In this document: piece by piece, positions 5,751-8,642 of the stretch | Position numbering within the stretch: position 1 is the stretch's first letter | How the letters are laid out: each line of letters starts with the position of its first letter | Assembly (NCBI GenBank): GCA_018816485.1 | Contig: JAHIVL010000099.1 | Coordinates: 1 to 8,642, forward strand | Direction of reading: 5' to 3' | From: Patescibacteria group bacterium | Lineage (GTDB): Bacteria; Patescibacteriota; Microgenomatia; UBA1400; PJMF01 | DNA length: 8,642 nucleotides | Position numbers and translations under genes: made by a program | The notes under the pieces: model-generated | Database searches by the model: none | Seen by the model: only the letters and a program-made list of their open reading frames with translations | What the model was told of the DNA's origin: nothing

Positions 5751-6053
5751 TTATTCCTCACTTAACTCTTTTTCTTCTTTCTTAACGTCTTCCAGTTCTT
5801 CTTTTAAAGCCTTCTTGTAATCAGCTAGTACTTTTATTTGATCATCTTTAGTTTGAGGTAAATTAAAACAACTAAAGTACTTTCCCATCCCACGACCAGC
5901 TCCAAATCTTCGTCTCCAACCTAGGCCGAAGCCACATGGACCAAAACCAAAACCTGAGTTTTGGTCTAAATCAGTGTCCAAATCACACGATCCTAAACCT
6001 CTGCCTGTTCCAGGACCTTTACCTTGCGGACCTTTTTTATTAAATTTTGGCAT
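5751..6053 (-). CDS. DUF5320-like Gly/Cys-rich protein with C-terminal coiled coil
   Basis: A 100-residue small protein of unknown function, first gene of the - strand operon. The N-terminus (residues 1-23) has the pattern MPxFxxxGPxGxGPxTGRGxGxC, typical of DUF5320-type proteins. A Gly/Phe/Cys region follows (to about 62) with C23, C40 and C62, possible metal or cluster ligands. Residues 68-100 form a charged helix with Glu/Lys heptad character (KKALKEELEDVKKEEKELSEE), likely a coiled coil. The promoter at 6105-6132 lies upstream. The AAAGGA site leaves a longer than usual gap (about 11 bases) to the ATG. An out-of-frame ATG between them opens only a 7-codon ORF. The Cys-rich character and the downstream thiol transfer protein suggest a redox or metal-linked role, which is inferred. 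Confidence 0.85.
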   Translation of the reverse strand: MPKFNKKGPQGKGPGTGRGLGSCDLDTDLDQNSGFGFGPCGFGLGWRRRFGAGRGMGKYFSCFNLPQTKDDQIKVLADYKKALKEELEDVKKEEKELSEE

Positions 6054-6104
6054 AATTTTTCATTTCCTTTCTTTAATTTAAGAAATAATTATGAATATAT
6101 ACCC

Positions 6105-6132
6105 ATTATATGCTATTAAAAATTAATGTCAA
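6105..6132 (-). promoter_or_regulatory. Perfect-consensus sigma-70 promoter of the redox operon
   Basis: On the - strand, TTGACA (6127-6132) and TATAAT (6105-6110) are both exact consensus hexamers with a 16-base spacer. Transcription would start near 6098, with a 5' leader of about 45 bases. It is the strongest promoter in the window. Such a promoter usually implies high expression or control by a repressor; no clear operator palindrome overlaps it. Confidence 0.88.
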
Positions 6133-6167
6133 GCTAGATTAGGGATTTTACAGAAATTAAGCAATAA

Positions 6168-7079
6168 TTAAACGGTGCAAGCATCTAGTAGTTTGGTAAT
6201 TTGAGCATAATCATTTTTAACTTCATAACCAACAATGATTAATTGAGTTTTATCAATTTTACAATCTTTCGTCACAGGAAACCAATCAAATCTCTTGTAA
6301 ACTCCGTTAATTATTTGTATGCCTAGAGTAGTTTTAATATAGCCTTTAAAACGAATTACATTTTTAGGAAAATTAGCAAAGACTTTTTCCAATTTTCCAA
6401 TATCAAAGACCTTATCAGAAGTAAAAGAGAAGGTGTTAATATGGTCAGATTTTTTTGTTTTATCATGATTTTTTTTTGAAAGTATGTTCATACCAAAAGC
6501 CAATTGAGGATCTAGTTTGCCATTGGGAGCTTCAACGATAGGCGAACGTTCGTTAAATTCTCTAATATAGCCAACTACTATTCTTTTTCGAGCTTCATCT
6601 ACTTGTTCAACTTTGTTAAATACAACAAGATCTATAAAATTAGCTTGGTCTCTAGTGTAATCATCTAAATATTTGTAGCCTTGAAAATTAACGACATCAA
6701 TGACAGTGACCAGTCCGTCTCTGATTAGGCGTGGGTTGCCATCGATAACACTGCCTAATTCAATTTTATTTTCAGTCTTATCAGTTCCAGCCGTTTCAAT
6801 GATTATTCGGTCAGGATTAGATTTATCAATTAAATCATTGATAGCTGTATTTAGTGGACCCAATAAAGTGTGATAAATACATCCATTAAGTATTTTTTTG
6901 CTTTCGATTTTTTTACTTCTAACAATTTCAGCATCGATATCCATCGAGCCCAACTCATTTTTGATGTAAACTACTTGTTCTCCAATACTTTGTAAATAGT
7001 CTATCAAACCTAAAATGATAGTAGTTTTGCCACTACCCAAAAATCCAGAAAAAATTGTGACAGGTATTTTTTTATTCAT
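6168..7079 (-). CDS. CobW/COG0523-type G3E GTPase with altered metal motif
   Basis: A 303-residue cytoplasmic P-loop GTPase of the CobW/COG0523 group, in which members act as metal chaperones or insertases, mostly for zinc or cobalt. Walker A is GFLGSGKTT (12-20). NELGSMDIDAEIV (41-53) matches the switch region, ETAG (95-98) is the Walker B end, and NKVE (155-158) is the guanine-specificity motif (usually NKxD). The C-terminal CobW_C-like domain is seen in VIRFKGYIKT (241-250) and GVYKRFDWFP (259-268). The signature metal site, normally GCxCC, reads G66-C67-I-Y69-H70, so two cysteines are replaced by Tyr and His. A Lys/His-rich linker (201-214) joins the domains. No Shine-Dalgarno is seen before the ATG, but an inverted repeat lies 35-66 bases upstream. 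No terminator separates it from the operon promoter downstream. Confidence 0.9.
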   Translation of the reverse strand: MNKKIPVTIFSGFLGSGKTTIILGLIDYLQSIGEQVVYIKNELGSMDIDAEIVRSKKIESKKILNGCIYHTLLGPLNTAINDLIDKSNPDRIIIETAGTDKTENKIELGSVIDGNPRLIRDGLVTVIDVVNFQGYKYLDDYTRDQANFIDLVVFNKVEQVDEARKRIVVGYIREFNERSPIVEAPNGKLDPQLAFGMNILSKKNHDKTKKSDHINTFSFTSDKVFDIGKLEKVFANFPKNVIRFKGYIKTTLGIQIINGVYKRFDWFPVTKDCKIDKTQLIIVGYEVKNDYAQITKLLDACTV

Positions 7080-7113
7080 ATTTAATGATAAGAGATCAGA
7101 GACTTATAAATTT

Positions 7114-7145
7114 AACGTCATACATGCTCACGCATGCCTGACGTT
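7114..7145. repeat. Two-step inverted repeat upstream of the CobW-like gene
   Basis: AACGTCA (7114-7120) pairs with TGACGTT (7139-7145). Inside it, CATGC (7123-7127) pairs with GCATG (7132-7136) around the loop TCAC, leaving a 2x2 internal loop. The 32-base dyad is symmetrical and lies 35-66 bases before the CobW-like ATG. It could be an operator, an RNA hairpin in the 5' leader of the - strand gene, or a weak terminator (on the + strand it is followed only by TCTTT). Confidence 0.7.
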
Positions 7146-7251
7146 TCTTTCCGATTTTATCAGTATTCATGTATAGTTTAACACTTTTATTAACTATTTG
7201 AATACAACCAAGAGTTTTTAAGAATTTGCGATGCCCGTTAGTGATTGAAAC

Positions 7252-7283
7252 CATTTTTGTTTGGGGCTAACACATTTTTGTTT
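7252..7283 (+). repeat. Direct repeat of CATTTTTGTTT, spaced two helical turns
   Basis: Exact 11-base copies at 7252-7262 and 7273-7283 start 21 bases apart, so they fall on the same face of the DNA. The second ends 4 bases before the -35 of the small downstream gene. This is a plausible activator or repressor site. The rest of the 260-base gap 7080-7339 holds only the inverted repeat and promoter listed here. Confidence 0.5.
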
Positions 7284-7287
7284 AGAA

Positions 7288-7316
7288 TTTACTAAAGTCG
7301 CCAGATATGATAAAAT
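7288..7316 (+). promoter_or_regulatory. Promoter of the 72-residue gene
   Basis: TTTACT (7288-7293), a 17-base spacer, then TAAAAT (7311-7316) preceded by TGA as an extended -10. Transcription would start near 7323, giving a leader of about 17 bases that contains the GAAAGGA ribosome binding site. Confidence 0.6.
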
Positions 7317-7339
7317 GCAAAAAATTTTAGAAAGGAAAA

Positions 7340-7558
7340 ATGGTAAACAATACAATAGATTCGGAATGGAAGCGCATGCTTAGATTAGCCTCTACTCTAG
7401 AACAAACGGGATCTCCTGTTGATCTTTTTAATTCAGACTTAGTAGCTGCGGCAATAGCTCGGAAGATTGTACAATATGTTGATGAGCAAAAACTAACCAT
7501 TCAACAAACACAGGATGCTCTTTTGTTTCTTAAGTCTTCTTCTCCCTCGCGAGATTGA
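7340..7558 (+). CDS. Small helical protein of unknown function
   Basis: A 72-residue protein that I do not recognise. The sequence is mostly helical: about 5-22 (IDSEWKRMLRLASTLEQ), a turn at GSPVD, about 31-49 (SDLVAAAIARKIVQYVDEQ) and about 53-66 (IQQTQDALLFLKS). It has no signal peptide, no membrane helix and no cysteine. A three-helix arrangement of this size could be a DNA-binding or protein-binding module, but no helix-turn-helix signature is convincing. It is taken as real because a promoter (7288-7316) and GAAAGGA, 4-5 bases before the ATG, are well placed. It ends in TGA about 70 bases before the promoter of the cysteine leader, and no terminator lies in between. Confidence 0.65.
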   Translation: MVNNTIDSEWKRMLRLASTLEQTGSPVDLFNSDLVAAAIARKIVQYVDEQKLTIQQTQDALLFLKSSSPSRD

Positions 7559-7560
7559 TG

Positions 7561-7605
7561 AACTTAGGTGAGTTTCTAAAAAATCAGGCGTAAGTAAACT
7601 TAGGT
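7561..7605 (+). repeat. Direct repeat AACTTAGGT upstream of the cysteine leader promoter
   Basis: Exact 9-base copies at 7561-7569 and 7597-7605 lie 36 bases apart. The second ends right where the missing -35 of the leader promoter would be. A regulator binding there could compensate for the absent -35; chance is also possible. Confidence 0.4.
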
Positions 7606-7625
7606 CACAGATTAATATGTTTTTT

Positions 7626-7634
7626 TGATATAAT
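7626..7634 (+). promoter_or_regulatory. Extended -10 promoter of the cysteine leader
   Basis: TGA-TATAAT (7626-7634) is a perfect extended -10 with no recognisable -35. The hexamer ends 9 bases before the leader ATG at 7644, the same spacing as in the phosphatidyltransferase gene. The mRNA would start near 7641, practically at the ATG. Confidence 0.75.
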
Positions 7635-7643
7635 ATCGGTGTT

Positions 7644-7718
7644 ATGAATAAAAGGAATGTTTATCTAGTAAATTATTGTTGCTCCTCCCTTTTCTTGGGG
7701 AGGTCGTGTTGTAGTTAG
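7644..7718 (+). CDS. Cysteine-rich leader peptide (24 aa) of the cysteine synthase attenuator
   Basis: ATG at 7644-7646 to TAG at 7716-7718 encodes 24 residues with two tandem cysteine pairs: C12-C13 (TGT TGC, 7677-7682) within YCCSS, and C22-C23 (TGT TGT, 7707-7712) within SCCS just before the stop. Four of 24 residues are cysteine, a rare amino acid, immediately ahead of a cysteine synthase gene. There is no Shine-Dalgarno, and the extended -10 leaves almost no 5' UTR, so translation would begin on a leaderless mRNA. The codons after C13 lie in RNA segment 1 of the attenuator and the ORF end overlaps segment 2, which is how leader peptides couple ribosome position to RNA folding. Its likely role is regulatory: slow decoding at C12/C13 when Cys-tRNA is scarce. 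The peptide itself probably has no function. Confidence 0.82.
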   Translation: MNKRNVYLVNYCCSSLFLGRSCCS

Positions 7719-7766
7719 AAAAAAACAACAGTAAGGTATTTAGACCTCCCCAAGGGAGGTTTTTTT
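7684..7766 (+). promoter_or_regulatory. Transcription attenuator with competing antiterminator
   Basis: Segment 1 CCTCCC (7684-7689) pairs with GGGAGG in segment 2 (7698-7703). Segment 2 extended, CTTGGGGAGGTC (7694-7705), pairs perfectly over 12 bp with segment 3 GACCTCCCCAAG (7743-7754). Segment 3 ACCTCCC (7744-7750) can instead pair with segment 4 GGGAGGT (7754-7760), forming the terminator. A ribosome stalled at C12/C13 would cover segment 1 and leave 2 free to pair with 3, giving readthrough. A ribosome that reaches the stop codon would mask 2, so 3:4 forms and transcription ends. Confidence 0.85.
7744..7766 (+). terminator. Intrinsic terminator of the attenuator
   Basis: ACCTCCC (7744-7750), loop CAA, GGGAGGT (7754-7760), followed by a run of 7 T (7760-7766). 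It lies between the leader peptide and the cysteine synthase ATG at 7798, so it would stop transcription before the structural gene unless segment 3 is captured by segment 2. Confidence 0.92.
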
Positions 7767-7797
7767 ATGGCAAAATTGATCAATTAAAAAGGAAAAT

Positions 7798-8642
7798 ATG
7801 AAAAAACAAATAACTAAAATAACCAACTTAATAGGAAATACACCCCTGATAGAGTTTGATTTAGACTTAGGGGGAAGTACTGTATTAGCGAAACTAGAAA
7901 GCTATAACTTGACGGGAAGCGTAAAAGATAGAATGGCTCAATTTATGATGCAAAGAGCCCAGGAAAAAGGTTTGCTCAAGAAGAACACAACAATTGTTGA
8001 GGCTACTACAGGCAATACAGGAATTGCTCTAGCGGCTTTGTCTGCAATCTATGGTTATAAGCTAATAGTAGTAATGCCCGAAGACGTAAGCAAGGAAAGA
8101 GCGGAAATGTTAAAGTTGTATGGTGCTAGGGTAATCTTAACTAGTAAAAAGAAAGGGCCACTTGGTGCAATTAAAAAAAGGGACTATTTGGCAAAACAGA
8201 TAGTCGGGTCTTGGATTCCAGGTCAGTTTTCTAATCCAGACAACGTTGAAGCTCATGCAAAAGGGATTGCCAAAGAAATATTAGAGCAAGCTGGTGGAAA
8301 AGTTGATTATTTTGTTCATGGCATTGGCACTGGAGGAACATTAATCGGCATAGCAAAAGTATTAAAACAAAACTATCCAAAAATAAAGATTATTGCCGTA
8401 GAGCCAGAAGAGTCAGCAGTTTTTGGCGGTGGTAAACCAGGCTTTCATGGTATACAAGGAATCGGCGAGGGTTTTATACCGTCTTTAGTAAATAAGAAAT
8501 ACATAGATGGTGTTGTATCTGTGTCTACGAAAGAAGCTCTAAAAGAAACAAGGGTATTAGTAAGCAAACATGGTTTGTTAGTTGGAATAAGTAGTGGCGC
8601 CAATATTTCTGCCATAAAAAAACTAAAGAAAACTGTTAATAG
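7798..8642 (+). CDS. cysK: Cysteine synthase (PLP-dependent fold type II), 3' end outside window
   Basis: The visible 281 residues belong to the O-acetylserine sulfhydrylase / cystathionine beta-synthase family, which makes cysteine from an activated serine and sulfide (or cystathionine in CBS relatives). LIGNTPLIEF (11-20) is the N-terminal hallmark. K43 in GSVKDRMA (40-47) is the PLP Schiff-base lysine. EATTGNTGIALA (68-79) is the substrate loop, reading TTGNTG where CysK usually has TSGNTG. GIGTGGTL binds the PLP phosphate, GIQGIGEGFIP follows, and GISSGAN near the end supplies the Ser facing the pyridine ring. About 20-30 residues are missing beyond the window, judging by usual lengths near 300. 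AAAAAGGA ends 4-5 bases before the ATG. Placement behind a Cys-codon attenuator supports cysteine synthesis over other fold type II reactions; cysM or a CBS-like role remains possible. Confidence 0.93.
   Translation, partial: MKKQITKITNLIGNTPLIEFDLDLGGSTVLAKLESYNLTGSVKDRMAQFMMQRAQEKGLLKKNTTIVEATTGNTGIALAALSAIYGYKLIVVMPEDVSKERAEMLKLYGARVILTSKKKGPLGAIKKRDYLAKQIVGSWIPGQFSNPDNVEAHAKGIAKEILEQAGGKVDYFVHGIGTGGTLIGIAKVLKQNYPKIKIIAVEPEESAVFGGGKPGFHGIQGIGEGFIPSLVNKKYIDGVVSVSTKEALKETRVLVSKHGLLVGISSGANISAIKKLKKTVN

Noticed and set aside
7170..7250. Very short + strand ORFs between the CobW-type and small genes
   Set aside because: They encode 10 residues or fewer and have no ribosome binding site.
7677..7766. 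T-box, S-box or other riboswitch before cysteine synthase
   Set aside because: The leader is only about 150 bases and shows no T-box sequence or SAM-riboswitch core that I can recognise. The Cys-Cys ORF overlapping the stems explains the structure better.
7767..7787. Six-codon ORF starting in the terminator T tract
   Set aside because: It has no ribosome binding site and would be read only by chance. It ends just before the cysK ribosome binding site, but nothing supports a role.

Overview
The window is AT-rich bacterial chromosomal DNA using the standard code, since TGA serves as a true stop (for example at the ends of the 7340-7558 and 4363-5466 genes). The gene set resembles a Candidate Phyla Radiation (Patescibacteria, perhaps Microgenomates-like) genome: small proteins, a very short MscL, a stand-alone RRM protein, a CDP-alcohol phosphatidyltransferase with unusual spacing, a secreted coiled-coil protein of unknown role, and several genes without a Shine-Dalgarno whose -10 box lies 8-9 nt before the ATG. 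The lineage is an inference from style, not from a marker gene.

Layout. The left part (1-3096) is on the + strand. It holds the tail of an unrecognised gene, a CDP-alcohol phosphatidyltransferase, an RRM RNA-binding protein with a long structured leader and a strong terminator, a MazG-like pyrophosphohydrolase coupled to mscL, a short coding-like remnant, and a secreted coiled-coil protein. The middle (3114-7079) is on the - strand. From a promoter with perfect -35 and -10 consensus hexamers at 6105-6132 runs a tightly packed operon: DUF5320-like Gly/Cys protein, DUF134/UPF0251 HTH regulator, YibE/F membrane protein, thioredoxin-CcdA (DsbD-like) fusion, and a 5'-truncated AhpD/CMD-family fragment. 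Spacings are 6 nt, 2 nt, a 4-nt ATGA overlap and a 10-nt overlap. Upstream of it, on the same strand, is a CobW-type G3E GTPase with an altered metal motif. The right part (7252-8642) returns to the + strand with a small unknown gene and then a cysteine synthase gene that runs off the window.

The outstanding element is the region before the cysteine synthase. An extended -10 promoter abuts an apparently leaderless 24-codon ORF carrying two Cys-Cys pairs. It overlaps an RNA segment that can pair either with an upstream partner or, over 12 perfect base pairs, with the 5' arm of a downstream intrinsic terminator. This is the full architecture of ribosome-mediated transcription attenuation, sensing cysteine supply and controlling the enzyme that makes cysteine. 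The redox operon (thiol relay plus YibE/F plus regulator) and the CobW GTPase suggest that this part of the chromosome handles thiol and metal homeostasis, but that link is inference.
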